A program made the position numbers and the translations under genes. Source: Bin55 sp964511425 (lineage in GTDB: Bacteria; Pseudomonadota; Gammaproteobacteria; Pseudomonadales; Azotimanducaceae). Taken from it: DNA of 64,000 nucleotides. The stretch is taken from contig CAZEFI010000002.1 of assembly GCA_964511425.1 (NCBI GenBank), positions 124,001 through 188,000 of the forward strand, in the 5' to 3' direction. This document shows, in pieces, positions 1 to 8,857 of this stretch; positions within the stretch are counted from its first letter, which is position 1; every line of letters starts with the position of its first letter. The notes below the pieces were generated by a model, which did no database searches, was not told where the DNA came from, and saw only the letters and a list, made by a program, of their open reading frames with translations.

Positions 1-403
1 CAACTACCGATTAGAACCACCCGTACCAGCACTTTTTGTAGTGTGGACCAAATCTCAATATTTGTGGGCGAAAGCAGTTTCATATCCTGAAATTTGGTAA
101 CCCAAAGCACTCGTTTTGCAGTGTTGTAAAAATGTTAACTTCAACGAACATAAACTACGAGTCGTTTTTGCTATAGAGTTTCTTCGACACTAATATTATT
201 ATCGATTTTGTCAAAAATATCGATCTTAGGGACGAAACTCGTTGAACTGTGCGTGGTGTGAGTGATTGTGATAGCTTGACCCGATATAGAACACTATAGT
301 TCGACTTGTTCAAAAGTACGCACAATTTGATGATACAGCAGCTAGTGTTTAGCACTATTTGGTAGTGTATCAGTTTGAAAACTGAGCCATTTCGGAGCTA
401 GAC
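1..403. other. No recognisable gene
   Basis: This stretch is downstream of the broken tnpB on the minus strand. Open frames here are short and resemble no family I know. In intact IS605-type elements the guide RNA and right end lie just past the tnpB stop, so a relic of that end could be here, but I cannot see a defined end or a convincing hairpin. Confidence 0.5.
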
Positions 404-1360
404 CTAGTGGTCCGGCCCACTCGTTTCATCGAAAACTGCTGGACATTCCGGAGCAATGCAAGAAAGCTCCAAGCACCCAGTCTGACATCCTCTGTACCAT
501 TTAGTGTTAACTTTTCGACAGACAAGGAAACGCAATTCTGTGTGCGGCCGTAAGCTACCATGACATCCTAAGAGACGTTGATCACCAGTGGAGGAATTGT
601 GCAGATAGTCGTGGCGAGCATTCACGACCTGTTCGTGAACTCGAGCGACTCTCTTGCGTTGCTGACGATACCGATGCGATCCCTTCTTCTTTCGAGACAA
701 CGACCGCTGGGCATGTCTTAACTTGGGTAGATAGTGCGCATAAAACCTTGGATTCTCGTATTTCGTGATCGCCGTCGCACTCACCACCGTAGCCAGATGG
801 TTGAGACCCACATCCACTCCACTCACAAGGTTCAGTTCTTGAATGGGCTTGGGCAGGGGGTGCTGATCATCGACCAGAATCGAGACGTAGTACTTGTGCG
901 TCGGGGTTTTCTTGAGCGTCACCGTTTTCATCGTTCCCGAAAAAGGTCGACTCAGTCGAATTGTGACGCGACCCAGTTTCGGAATGTGGAGGTGATTCCC
1001 GGCCAAATAGGCACCTTGTGGGTATGCCATCGACTGGTGTCCGTTGCGCCGCGACTTGAACCGCGGATGACCCGCGCGTTTCTGGAAGAAATTCTGATAC
1101 GCAGCGTCTAAATTCTTCAGCCCTTGATACAAGGATTACGCATAGGTCAAATACAACCAAGAATACTTATCAGCCTGCTTCAGTTCCACCAGTTCGCGAC
1201 ACAGGTCAAAGAACCATAAATACGGTTCCTTCTTCTCATACCGGTCTTGCTGCTCTGCTAAGAAATAGTTGTACACGAACCGTACTGCACCGAACTGCCT
1301 CCGCAGAATCCGTTGCTGGACGTTTGTGGGGTAGATTCGATAGCATCAAGCTTTTAACAT
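404..1360 (-). pseudogene. tnpB: Degraded IS605-family TnpB (OrfB) gene
   Basis: Read on the minus strand from the ATG at 1358-1360, the translation begins like TnpB (MLKA, then a stop, then YRIYPTNVQQR) and continues with FGAVRFVYNYFLAEQ and, later, LYQGLKNLDAAYQNFF. A TGA at 1346-1348 replaces the fifth codon and a TAA at 1136-1138 interrupts the frame, where CAA would fit the family. The first RuvC motif is intact (GVDVGLNHLATV). After HDYLHNSST the family sequence breaks down: the segment that should carry the second RuvC acidic residue is missing or frameshifted, and only a poor zinc-ribbon-like stretch (APECPAVFDE) remains near the end. No tnpA and no clear element ends are visible. Two stops plus the C-terminal damage make this a dead copy. 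The family call is firm; the exact 3' limit is not. Confidence 0.85.
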
Positions 1361-1574
1361 GTACTATATTATAGTTATAATTTCTAACTAGTACGCTACC
1401 CTCTATTTAGAATGTACTAGGAACAAGATCGCAAGCGAAAGGTCGCGAAAACGATCACAGCAATCTCTGACTGTGTAAAAGTCCAAAGAAATCCCCGTGC
1501 GTTTCGAAGACAAAGGCGCACTTGTATTTCGAAATAACGTACCTACTTTAATGAGTAATAAGAAAGACCTCAAT

Positions 1575-2192
1575 ATGGCTAAAAAGAAGACAAAGCAAAA
1601 GCAAAACGCGGGATGGGTACCACCTTTCTTTAGTGGCATTGTTCTAGGTGCGATTCTGGTTTCATGTATTTATTATTTTGGCGTCCGAAATTTCGATCCT
1701 GACACGGAGTTTCTAAAAACATTTCCAGACATCGAAAATACTTTTCCAAACATTACGTTTGAATTTCCTGAACGCTTACAAGAAACCGATCCAGCCCGTG
1801 TTGGAGCAGTAACTGAGCCAGAAGAACCGCAAGTCGAACCAGCAGTTCCGACAAATGCTGAAGATGTGCTCAAACAAGAGAGCCAGGACGAAGTGGTAGT
1901 CGAAACAACAGAAATTGACGAGCCAACCGGAGATGAAACATCGATAACGGGCTACGTTTTACAAGCAGGTGCCTTTGCAGACAAGAAACGTGCAGATTCA
2001 TTTCGTGCATCACTTCTCATTGACGGATACAACGCATTTACAAAACAAACATCGGATGTTGATTCGGTTGTACAGTTTCGCGTCATCGTCGGGCCGTACG
2101 AAACAATTGAAGATAGTCAGGAAGACTCAGATCGTCTCCAAGGAAGGAACATCTCAACTTTTGTCGTTCCAATGCGAGAAGTATCGCAATAA
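1575..2192 (+). CDS. SPOR-domain membrane protein (FtsN-like)
   Basis: About 205 residues. A short basic cytoplasmic tail (AKKKTKQKQ) is followed by one membrane segment (about residues 15-35), an acidic Pro/Glu-rich linker and a C-terminal SPOR domain (about 130-205; GYVLQAGAFADKKRADSF at its start). SPOR domains bind denuded septal glycan, so this is a bitopic cell-division or envelope protein. In enterobacteria and pseudomonads an FtsN/SPOR gene sits directly before hslV, as here, which supports an FtsN-like role; the essential FtsN motifs outside SPOR cannot be verified by eye. The ATG at 1575 was chosen because it puts the basic tail right before the membrane segment; in-frame starts at 1497 and 1551 exist. 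The argS gene that often precedes this locus is absent, and the tnpB relic lies there instead. Confidence 0.8.
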   Translation: MAKKKTKQKQNAGWVPPFFSGIVLGAILVSCIYYFGVRNFDPDTEFLKTFPDIENTFPNITFEFPERLQETDPARVGAVTEPEEPQVEPAVPTNAEDVLKQESQDEVVVETTEIDEPTGDETSITGYVLQAGAFADKKRADSFRASLLIDGYNAFTKQTSDVDSVVQFRVIVGPYETIEDSQEDSDRLQGRNISTFVVPMREVSQ

Positions 2193-2229
2193 CCCAAACT
2201 ACTACATTTAATCTAAAAGCAGTACTCAA

Positions 2230-2763
2230 TTGAAAGAATTTCATGGAACAACCGTACTTTGTGTACGTCGCAACGGAGCGGTCGTAATCGGGGGAGATGG
2301 TCAGGTATCTCTCGGAAACACGGTAATGAAAAGCGGTGCAGTTAAGGTTCGTCGGCTACACAACGACACAGTGATCGCTGGCTTTGCTGGTGGTACAGCC
2401 GATGCATTCACACTCTTCGAACGATTTGAAGGAATGTTGGAAAAGTACCAAGGCAATCTCCCTCGTTCTGCCGTTGAACTAGCAAAAGACTGGCGTGCTG
2501 ACCGAGCATTGCGCCGACTCGAAGCATTATTGATCGTTGCCGACACGGAAAAATCACTGCTAGTAAGTGGAACGGGCGACGTTATCGAACCGGATGACGA
2601 CCTCATTGCGATCGGTTCCGGCGGACCCTATGCACAAGCTGCCGCAAAAGCACTCCTGCAGAACACCGATCTGAGTGCAGCCGAAATCGTACAAAAAGCA
2701 CTCAACATTGCTGCTGATATTTGCATCTACACCAACAGCAGCTTGACCATCGAGCACCTTTAA
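2230..2763 (+). CDS. hslV: HslV, peptidase subunit of the HslUV protease
   Basis: 177 residues, the usual size. HslV forms the double-ring threonine peptidase that degrades proteins unfolded by HslU in the cytoplasm. The typical sequence VVIGGDGQVSLGNTVMK is present near the N terminus, and GFAGGTADAFTLFERFE follows. Translation starts at TTG 2230. The start gives the leader MKEFHG before TTVLCVRRNG, so the catalytic threonine would be Thr7, exposed by removal of a short propeptide; E. coli HslV has no such leader and exposes Thr by simple Met removal. Leaders of this type are known in other HslV/ClpQ proteins. It lies 37 bases after the SPOR gene and 1 base before hslU, so it is translated as part of an operon. 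Confidence 0.97.
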   Translation: MKEFHGTTVLCVRRNGAVVIGGDGQVSLGNTVMKSGAVKVRRLHNDTVIAGFAGGTADAFTLFERFEGMLEKYQGNLPRSAVELAKDWRADRALRRLEALLIVADTEKSLLVSGTGDVIEPDDDLIAIGSGGPYAQAAAKALLQNTDLSAAEIVQKALNIAADICIYTNSSLTIEHL

Positions 2764-2764
2764 T

Positions 2765-4099
2765 ATGACCGTGATGACTCCTCGTGAAATTGTTCACGAA
2801 TTAAATAAACACATCATTGGCCAAGACCAAGCAAAGCGCGCAGTTGCGATTGCATTGCGTAATCGGTGGCGACGAATGCAATTACACGAAAAGTTGCGCG
2901 AAGAGGTTACGCCGAAGAATATCTTGATGATCGGTCCCACTGGTGTTGGAAAAACGGAAATCGCAAGGCGCTTAGCCCGGCTCGCGAACGCGCCATTTAT
3001 AAAGGTTGAAGCCACCAAATTTACAGAAGTCGGGTATGTAGGTCGAGATGTCGAATCAATCATTCGGGACCTTATTGATGCGTCTTACAAAATGCTGAGG
3101 GAACAGGCCTTAGACAGTGTCCGGGAACGTGCGGCGCAAACCGCTGAAGACAAAATTCTGGAAGCTCTGACGATGTCTCCCGGAAGTAACTACGGATATT
3201 CTCAATCTGGAAATCTTGAGCTGTTGAATTGGAAAGACGAGATGCGCAAGAATCTTCGGTTAGGAAAACTTGACGACCAAGAAATTGAAGTCGAAACAGT
3301 TGCTTCCGATATGCCGATGGGTATGGATTTCCTCGCACCGCCAGGGATGGAAGATATGGCGTCCCATTTGAAGGACATGTTTCAACAAGTATCGTCCGGA
3401 CGGAAGAAGAAGTCCAAGCTAAAAATCGTGCATGCCCGCAAACGATTAGAAAACGAAGAAGCCGCTAAACTCCTCAACGAAGATGAACTGAAATCGCAAG
3501 CGGTCACAAACGTTGAGCAAACAGGTATTGTCTTTCTTGATGAATTAGACAAAGTTGCGAAACGAACCGATCATGGAGTCGATGTCTCTCGAGAGGGAGT
3601 GCAACGAGATCTATTGCCCTTGATCGAAGGTTGCACGGTATCCACGCGCTATGGCATGGTGCGAACAGATCACATCCTATTCATTGCCTCGGGGGCGTTT
3701 CACTTAGCTAAGCCATCAGACTTAATCCCAGAACTACAAGGACGCCTTCCGATACGAGTTGAGTTAAGTGCACTGAGTCCTGACGAGTTTCGTCGCATTC
3801 TTGTAGAACCCAAAGCATCTCTGACCGAACAATATCGCGAATTGCTCGCAGTCGACGGTGTATCTTTAACGTTTGCCGACGATGCGATTGAACGAATCGC
3901 CGAAATTGCTTGTGAAGTTAACGAAAATACTGAAAACATAGGGGCTCGAAGGCTTCATACGATACTGGAACGATTAATGGAAGAAATTTCATACAGTGGC
4001 GGTGACACCCAGCAGTCGCTTCACGTCGATGCGACCTATGTCGATAAGCAACTCAGCGCACTAGTAAAAGATCAAGACTTATCGCGTTACATACTTTAG
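2765..4099 (+). CDS. hslU: HslU, ATPase/unfoldase of the HslUV protease
   Basis: 444 residues, full length. AAA+ hexamer that unfolds substrates and threads them into HslV. Visible motifs: Walker A GPTGVGKT at residues 57-64, the pore-loop GYVG at 90-93, Walker B GIVFLDELD at 254-262, a sensor-2 region with GARRLHTILERLMEE near the end, and the C-terminal tail DLSRYIL, which docks into HslV and activates it. The I domain lies between Walker A and B (about 110-240) and is rich in charged residues as expected. It starts one base after the hslV stop, so coupling is likely. No convincing heat-shock sigma promoter was seen upstream of the operon. Confidence 0.98.
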   Translation: MTVMTPREIVHELNKHIIGQDQAKRAVAIALRNRWRRMQLHEKLREEVTPKNILMIGPTGVGKTEIARRLARLANAPFIKVEATKFTEVGYVGRDVESIIRDLIDASYKMLREQALDSVRERAAQTAEDKILEALTMSPGSNYGYSQSGNLELLNWKDEMRKNLRLGKLDDQEIEVETVASDMPMGMDFLAPPGMEDMASHLKDMFQQVSSGRKKKSKLKIVHARKRLENEEAAKLLNEDELKSQAVTNVEQTGIVFLDELDKVAKRTDHGVDVSREGVQRDLLPLIEGCTVSTRYGMVRTDHILFIASGAFHLAKPSDLIPELQGRLPIRVELSALSPDEFRRILVEPKASLTEQYRELLAVDGVSLTFADDAIERIAEIACEVNENTENIGARRLHTILERLMEEISYSGGDTQQSLHVDATYVDKQLSALVKDQDLSRYIL

Positions 4100-4118
4100 A
4101 GTATTCTCTCTTCGCTTT

Positions 4119-4502
4119 ATGCATCCGAAATCAATCACCTATGACTCCCGAGCGCATGAACTGAACATTCGGTACGACGATTCGGAAACTATCGTGTTGT
4201 CCGCGGAGTATCTTCGGGTATTCTCCCCCTCAGCTGAAGTTCGTGGACACACTTCCGATCAACGAGTGCTTCAAACTGGCAAGAAAGATGTTGAAATTGA
4301 GTCGATTGAACCCGTGGGAAATTACGCCATACGATTAGTATTTTCAGACGGACACGATAGCGGTATTTACTCCTGGTCTTATCTACGGGAACTGAGTTCC
4401 AGTTTCGATACTAATTGGAATCAGTATCTACGAGAGTTAGCAGCGACTAATTCATCTCGCCTAGCCAAAATTCCTATCGGTTCTTGGTCTCCGACCTCCT
4501 AG
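4119..4502 (+). CDS. DUF971 family protein
   Basis: 127 residues. The sequence pattern (ITYDSRAHELNIRYDD, LSAEYLRVFSPSAEVRGH, VGNYAIRLVFSDGHDSGIYSWSYLREL) is that of the DUF971 / gamma-butyrobetaine-hydroxylase N-terminal-like family. In Pseudomonas a gene of this family follows hslU, matching the position here. The domain is known to bind metal or iron-sulphur species in some fusion proteins, but no function is established for the stand-alone form. Start ATG 4119 lies 19 bases after hslU. Confidence 0.85.
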   Translation: MHPKSITYDSRAHELNIRYDDSETIVLSAEYLRVFSPSAEVRGHTSDQRVLQTGKKDVEIESIEPVGNYAIRLVFSDGHDSGIYSWSYLRELSSSFDTNWNQYLRELAATNSSRLAKIPIGSWSPTS

Positions 4503-4518
4503 TCACTGAAGTTTTAGA

Positions 4519-5211
4519 GTGGAAAAAGACCAAGTCGTCAAACAAGTCTTTGACAGAGTTGCGCATCGATACGACTTGATGAACGACATCATGTCTTTTG
4601 GAACACATCGGTTTTTGAAGCAAATTTTTCGCGAATCAACTGGAGTGCGCTCTGGTAGTAACGTACTCGACGTCGCTGGTGGAACTGCTGATATATCGCT
4701 GCTGCTCGCACCAGTTGTTGGGCCCACAGGCAACATCACAGTTCTCGACATTAATGAACAGATGTTGCAGCGTGGGCGCGATCGACTACTGGATCATGGT
4801 TACGCATCGGTAACGTACATTCTCGCTGACGCTGAAGCAATGCCTATCGCAGATGAAACGTTTGATTGCATTACCGTTGCATTTGGCATTCGGAACGTAA
4901 CTCACATGGACAATGCGTTGTCTGAATGTTGGAGAGTACTTAAACCAGACGGACGGTTGTCAGTGTTAGAATTTTCTCATCCAGAAATAGACAGTTTACG
5001 TTTCCTGTTTAACATATACCGCCAATCGTGGCCGGTTGTTGGACAACTCATCGTTGGGGACTCCGAACCCTATCGATACTTAGTCGAATCGATCGACCGC
5101 CATCCATCCGCACTAGCTATGGATATGTTTTTAGAATCAGCAGGCTTCCGAGCTTGCGCCCACCACCGTCTTTTGGGAGGTATCGTCACAATTCACCGAG
5201 GGATTAAATGA
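4519..5211 (+). CDS. ubiE: UbiE, ubiquinone/menaquinone C-methyltransferase
   Basis: 230 residues. SAM-dependent C-methylation of the benzoquinol ring in ubiquinone synthesis. Class I methyltransferase motif I (NVLDVAGGTADIS) is at about residues 48-60, followed by the acidic loop (VLDINEQML) and a family-typical VAFGIRNVTHMD and VLEFSHPE. The N terminus is about 20 residues shorter than most UbiE proteins (the FGYQTV segment is missing) because an in-frame TGA at 4507-4509 forces a start at GTG 4519. Its stop overlaps the ATG of the next gene (ATGA at 5208-5211), showing translational coupling with ubiJ and ubiB. Confidence 0.95.
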   Translation: MEKDQVVKQVFDRVAHRYDLMNDIMSFGTHRFLKQIFRESTGVRSGSNVLDVAGGTADISLLLAPVVGPTGNITVLDINEQMLQRGRDRLLDHGYASVTYILADAEAMPIADETFDCITVAFGIRNVTHMDNALSECWRVLKPDGRLSVLEFSHPEIDSLRFLFNIYRQSWPVVGQLIVGDSEPYRYLVESIDRHPSALAMDMFLESAGFRACAHHRLLGGIVTIHRGIK

Positions 5212-5741
5212 CCATAATTGAATCGACCACATCCAACGCATTGGAAGCATCAATCAGAGCACGGCTCGCACTTGATTCGCAGGCCCGTTCGGTTGCACAG
5301 GATCTTGACGGAACACTAGTCAAACTCAACGTTGAAAACCGGCCTTTGTACATCTTATTTCAGGATGGTACCGTTAAGGTTGCAAGTTATACGGACGAAG
5401 TCCCTCAACTCACAATTACCGGTACGGTAGTTGCTGTGGGGTCGACATTGCTGTCTGGACGGGTTACTGACGTCGAGCTAGATGGCAACGAAACAAAGTT
5501 GGAGTTGCTGAAGCACATTTTTCGTCCTAGTTTCAATGTAAACTCTATGGCTGACACGTTACGAGCTACTGCAGAATATGGTGTCGCTGCGACAAAATCC
5601 GCAATCGAAGGACTAGCAAGTGAACTCACCACGAATCGCCGAGACCAATCAAGAATTGAGGAGCTAGAGCTTCAGTTGCAGGAATTACAAAAAGCTTTCA
5701 ACAGTCTTGAAGATTATGTGAAGACACTTGGTAAACCTTGA
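5208..5741 (+). CDS. ubiJ: UbiJ, SCP2-domain ubiquinone assembly factor
   Basis: 177 residues. The SCP2-like lipid-binding domain covers about residues 20-120 (LDGTLVKLNVENRPLYILF, VTDVELDGNETKLELL), and a C-terminal helix at about 145-172 is coiled-coil-like (SRIEELELQLQELQKAF). UbiJ binds hydrophobic ubiquinone intermediates and, with UbiK, organises the soluble Ubi complex. Position between ubiE and ubiB is the standard one. The start overlaps the ubiE stop and the stop overlaps the ubiB start (TTGA at 5738-5741). Confidence 0.92.
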   Translation: MTIIESTTSNALEASIRARLALDSQARSVAQDLDGTLVKLNVENRPLYILFQDGTVKVASYTDEVPQLTITGTVVAVGSTLLSGRVTDVELDGNETKLELLKHIFRPSFNVNSMADTLRATAEYGVAATKSAIEGLASELTTNRRDQSRIEELELQLQELQKAFNSLEDYVKTLGKP

Positions 5742-7372
5742 TCCCAATCCGCCCAGTCGTTCGGGTAATTTATACCGGAATTCGTTATCGTCTAGATACG
5801 ATCTTATCTGATTTCGTTGAACAACATTGGTTGCGGTGGTTGCTCCCAGCAACATACCTACCGAAACCAAAGACGAGTTCCGCTACTCGGCTCAAGCAAG
5901 CGTTAATTCATCTGGGACCCATTTATGTGAAGTTCGGTCAGACCCTTTCTACGCGTCGTGACCTGCTACCCGCCGAGTTTGCCGACGAACTCGCTACATT
6001 ACAGGCCCGAGTACCTCCTTTTGACTCCGATGTTGCGATTCAGCGTGTTGAAACCGAATTAGGTGCACCGCTCGGAGATCACTTCACTACATTCGAACGA
6101 GAACCTTTAGCATCGGCCTCACTAGCACAAGTGCATGAAGCGGTCCTGTTAGACGGGTCCGACGTCGTTGTAAAGGTCATCAGACCCGATGCGGAAGACG
6201 CGATTCAAAGGGATATGCGTATGATCAAAGGCGTAGCCAAATTCTTGGAACGAGTGTCCCACATCGCACGCCGGCTCCACATGATTGAAGTAGTTAACGA
6301 CTACGAAGCGTCGATTCTTGCAGAACTAGACTTGACCGAAGAGGGCAAAAACACAACTCGGCTACGTACGAACTTTGCGAGTTCAAATCTGTTATACGCG
6401 CCGCGAGTCTATACAAATTTAACAACTAAAAATGTCCTAGTATTGGAACGCATTCGGGGTGTACCAGTTTCAGATGTGGATACACTGAAAACACTGGGTA
6501 CCGATCTAAAGCTACTCGCCAAACGAGGGGTTGAAACCTTTTTTACTCAAGTGTTCGACCACAATTTCTTCCACGCGGATATGCACCCAGGAAATATATT
6601 CATCGACACGACTGATCCGAATAATCCCTCTTATATTGCCGTTGATTGTGCTCTTTTTGGAAGTCTTTCGACCGAAGATCAAACTTTTATTGCCCGCAAC
6701 ATCATTGCATTCTTCAATCGGAATTATGGAGAAATCGCGCGCTTGCATGTAGAAAGTGGTTGGGTTCCCGATGAATCGCAGATCGGAGATTTTGAAGAAC
6801 TGCTCAAAGAACTGTTAGAACCCTTCTTCGAAAAACCACTCTCAGAAATATCATTCGGGCAATTCTTGCTCAATTTGTTTACCGCGGCACGTCAGTTTCA
6901 AATGGAAGTGAAACCGCAGCTCGTGTTACTACAAAAGACCTTATTACAGATTGAAGGACTGGGTCGGCAACTAGATCCTAACTTAGACCTGTGGGCGACC
7001 GCGAAACCGTTCATGGAACGTTGGATGCAGACCAAGTATGGACCGCTGACGACGATTCAGGCTACCCTCGACCACGCTCCTCAGATCATGCTCGAACTAC
7101 CGTTCCTTCCAGAACTACTGGCTACAGCGCGACGGACAATTACGAAACTGAATTACAAAACCGCTTACCAACATCAACGGATCAAAGAACTGAATTCGAA
7201 CTTGCAACGAGCTAAACGAGCAAGTTTTGCACGACGATTTGTTGGAGTCCTTCTTCTGGGCGGTACTGTCATCACGTGGAGCATTACACGTGTACCGCCG
7301 AACTCTTTTTTCATTTCATTGCTCCTCGCAGTTCTGGGTATCTGTGGCTTAATTTTTTTATTGAGTCGGTAA
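5738..7372 (+). CDS. ubiB: UbiB, atypical kinase/ATPase for ubiquinone synthesis
   Basis: 544 residues, normal length. Peripheral inner-membrane protein of the ABC1/ADCK/UbiB family, thought to use ATP to help extract or deliver ubiquinone intermediates. The KxGQ motif specific to the family (KFGQ, residues 65-68, followed by RRDLLP), the Ala-rich loop region (LASASLAQVHEA), the VVVKVIRP lysine strand and a catalytic-loop-like HADMHPGNIF (about 278-287) are visible. Two adjacent hydrophobic segments close the protein (about 497-544), as in E. coli UbiB. It starts at TTG 5738, overlapping the ubiJ stop. A 151-base gap separates it from tatA. Confidence 0.95.
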   Translation: MIPIRPVVRVIYTGIRYRLDTILSDFVEQHWLRWLLPATYLPKPKTSSATRLKQALIHLGPIYVKFGQTLSTRRDLLPAEFADELATLQARVPPFDSDVAIQRVETELGAPLGDHFTTFEREPLASASLAQVHEAVLLDGSDVVVKVIRPDAEDAIQRDMRMIKGVAKFLERVSHIARRLHMIEVVNDYEASILAELDLTEEGKNTTRLRTNFASSNLLYAPRVYTNLTTKNVLVLERIRGVPVSDVDTLKTLGTDLKLLAKRGVETFFTQVFDHNFFHADMHPGNIFIDTTDPNNPSYIAVDCALFGSLSTEDQTFIARNIIAFFNRNYGEIARLHVESGWVPDESQIGDFEELLKELLEPFFEKPLSEISFGQFLLNLFTAARQFQMEVKPQLVLLQKTLLQIEGLGRQLDPNLDLWATAKPFMERWMQTKYGPLTTIQATLDHAPQIMLELPFLPELLATARRTITKLNYKTAYQHQRIKELNSNLQRAKRASFARRFVGVLLLGGTVITWSITRVPPNSFFISLLLAVLGICGLIFLLSR

Positions 7373-7523
7373 CAGGAACAACTCAACTTCGTCGAGTCAC
7401 AGCATTGCTCGAGAAATCTTGAGTAAAGAGCACGGAGGAACACAGAATTGCTGGCAATCGTACTACCGATGAAGACACCTGAAGTTTGTATCATATAACT
7501 ATTAAATATTTTGGAGAAGAGTT

Positions 7524-7733
7524 ATGAGTCCTAGCTTAGGGCAACTTTTGCTAGTGCTTGCCGTCCTATTAGTTGTCGTACTCATTTTTGGGTCAAAAAA
7601 CATCAGAAATCTCGGTTCAGACCTCGGTGGTTTCATCAAAGGTTTCCGCACCGCCGTAAAAGACGACACGAAAGAAACTAAAGAGGAAACCGCAACTACG
7701 ACTGACCAATCAACATCGGACACTAAATCCTAA
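7524..7733 (+). CDS. tatA: TatA, twin-arginine translocase pore subunit
   Basis: 69 residues. One N-terminal membrane segment (about 7-23), then the hinge FGSKNIRNLG and an amphipathic helix ending in GFIKGFRTA, followed by a charged, Thr-rich tail. TatA oligomerises to let folded, cofactor-containing proteins cross the inner membrane. A good ribosome site (GGAGAAG) lies just before the ATG. First gene of tatABC, 3 bases before tatB. Confidence 0.95.
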   Translation: MSPSLGQLLLVLAVLLVVVLIFGSKNIRNLGSDLGGFIKGFRTAVKDDTKETKEETATTTDQSTSDTKS

Positions 7734-7736
7734 TAC

Positions 7737-8081
7737 ATGCCTAGTTTTGGAGGATGGGAAATCCTCGTCGTAGTGCTCGCGGCTCTGGTTGTTCTAGGTC
7801 CAACAAAGTTACCCGAACTCGCTCGTACTCTCGCATTGTGGTTAGGTCGAATCCGTCGAATGTACAACAATTTCAAGTTGGAATTCGAGCGCGAAGTGGG
7901 TATGGACGACATTCGTCAACAATTACACAACGAACAAATCATGGCCGAAATGAAATCGATCGAAACTGAGACTCGCACAATTCTCGATGAAACAGATTCC
8001 GCGATTCGATCAACCAGTTCGACACAAGCAGACGATGCCGACGATGCGCTTCAATCCAAGAAGTCTAATTCAATTGGATGA
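7737..8081 (+). CDS. tatB: TatB, twin-arginine translocase receptor subunit
   Basis: 114 residues. Starts with the family signature MPSFGGWEILVVVLAALVVLGPTKLPELART, seen here as MPSFGGWEI then a membrane segment with the conserved Glu8-type position and GPTKLPEL. A long amphipathic and coiled helix follows. TatB with TatC forms the signal-peptide receptor. Its stop overlaps the tatC start (ATGA at 8078-8081). Confidence 0.95.
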   Translation: MPSFGGWEILVVVLAALVVLGPTKLPELARTLALWLGRIRRMYNNFKLEFEREVGMDDIRQQLHNEQIMAEMKSIETETRTILDETDSAIRSTSSTQADDADDALQSKKSNSIG

Positions 8082-8857
8082 AGTCCTCAGCTAACCCCAA
8101 AGCAGATCGCGAGCAAAAGCATGACGACCAGGTCGACCAGAACGAACAACCGCTTCTAGCCCATTTAGTTGCGTTTCGCGGATGTGTCCTACGGTCTATT
8201 CTGGTTGTAGGAATTCTTATTGTTCCATTTCTGATTTTCAATGATCAAGCTTATAAATTTGGTGCGCTACCACTTCTGAACAGTCTGGATGAAGAACTAA
8301 AAATGATTGCGGTCGATCCTGCCACCCCTTTCATTGCGAAAATCAAATTCGCGTTGTATCTTGGGTTGTTTGCTGGTATTCCATACGTACTACATCAGAT
8401 ATGGAGATTCATCTCTCCAGGTTTATATTTGCGAGAGAAGAAGTTTGCGATTCCTTTACTGACCTCGAGCATCCTCCTTTTCTATGCTGGGATTGCCGTC
8501 GCTTACTTCTTTGTCTTGCCGCTTGTGTTTAAGTTTTTCGCGTTCACTACACCCGAATATGTAGCTTACCAGCCAGACATGGGCTATTACGTGTCCTTTA
8601 TGTTAAAGGTTTTCTTAGCTTTCGGTATTGTGTTTGAAGTACCGATCGTTATTTTCTTGCTCGTCGTTACAGGACTTGTTCAAGCAAAGACATTGTCCAA
8701 AGCGCGACCCTACATTATCGTAGGATGCTTTGTAGTTGGAATGTTTCTAACACCTCCTGACGTAATTTCGCAAGTCTTCTTAGCACTTCCCGCTTGGATT
8801 TTGTTTGAAATTGGATTACTTCTCGCGCGTATGGTTAAGAAGAAGAGATCAGAATAG
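8078..8857 (+). CDS. tatC: TatC, twin-arginine signal-peptide receptor
   Basis: 259 residues with six predicted membrane segments. Family motifs visible: HLVAFRGCVLRS near the N terminus, the first periplasmic loop with PATPFIAKIKFALYLG, IWRFISPGLYLREKKF after segment 2, and LTPPDVISQ in the last loop. TatC binds the twin-arginine motif. The last 23 bases overlap the convergent dtd gene on the other strand, so there is no room for a separate terminator between them. Confidence 0.96.
   Translation: MKSSANPKADREQKHDDQVDQNEQPLLAHLVAFRGCVLRSILVVGILIVPFLIFNDQAYKFGALPLLNSLDEELKMIAVDPATPFIAKIKFALYLGLFAGIPYVLHQIWRFISPGLYLREKKFAIPLLTSSILLFYAGIAVAYFFVLPLVFKFFAFTTPEYVAYQPDMGYYVSFMLKVFLAFGIVFEVPIVIFLLVVTGLVQAKTLSKARPYIIVGCFVVGMFLTPPDVISQVFLALPAWILFEIGLLLARMVKKKRSE

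Noticed and set aside
734..1111. 125-codon plus-strand frame across the tnpB relic
   Set aside because: It is the complement of the TnpB reading and has no family likeness; low-complexity basic composition comes from the opposite strand.
1361..1574. Heat-shock sigma promoter upstream of the SPOR-hslVU operon
   Set aside because: No CTTGAAA/CCCCAT-like pair at proper spacing could be found.
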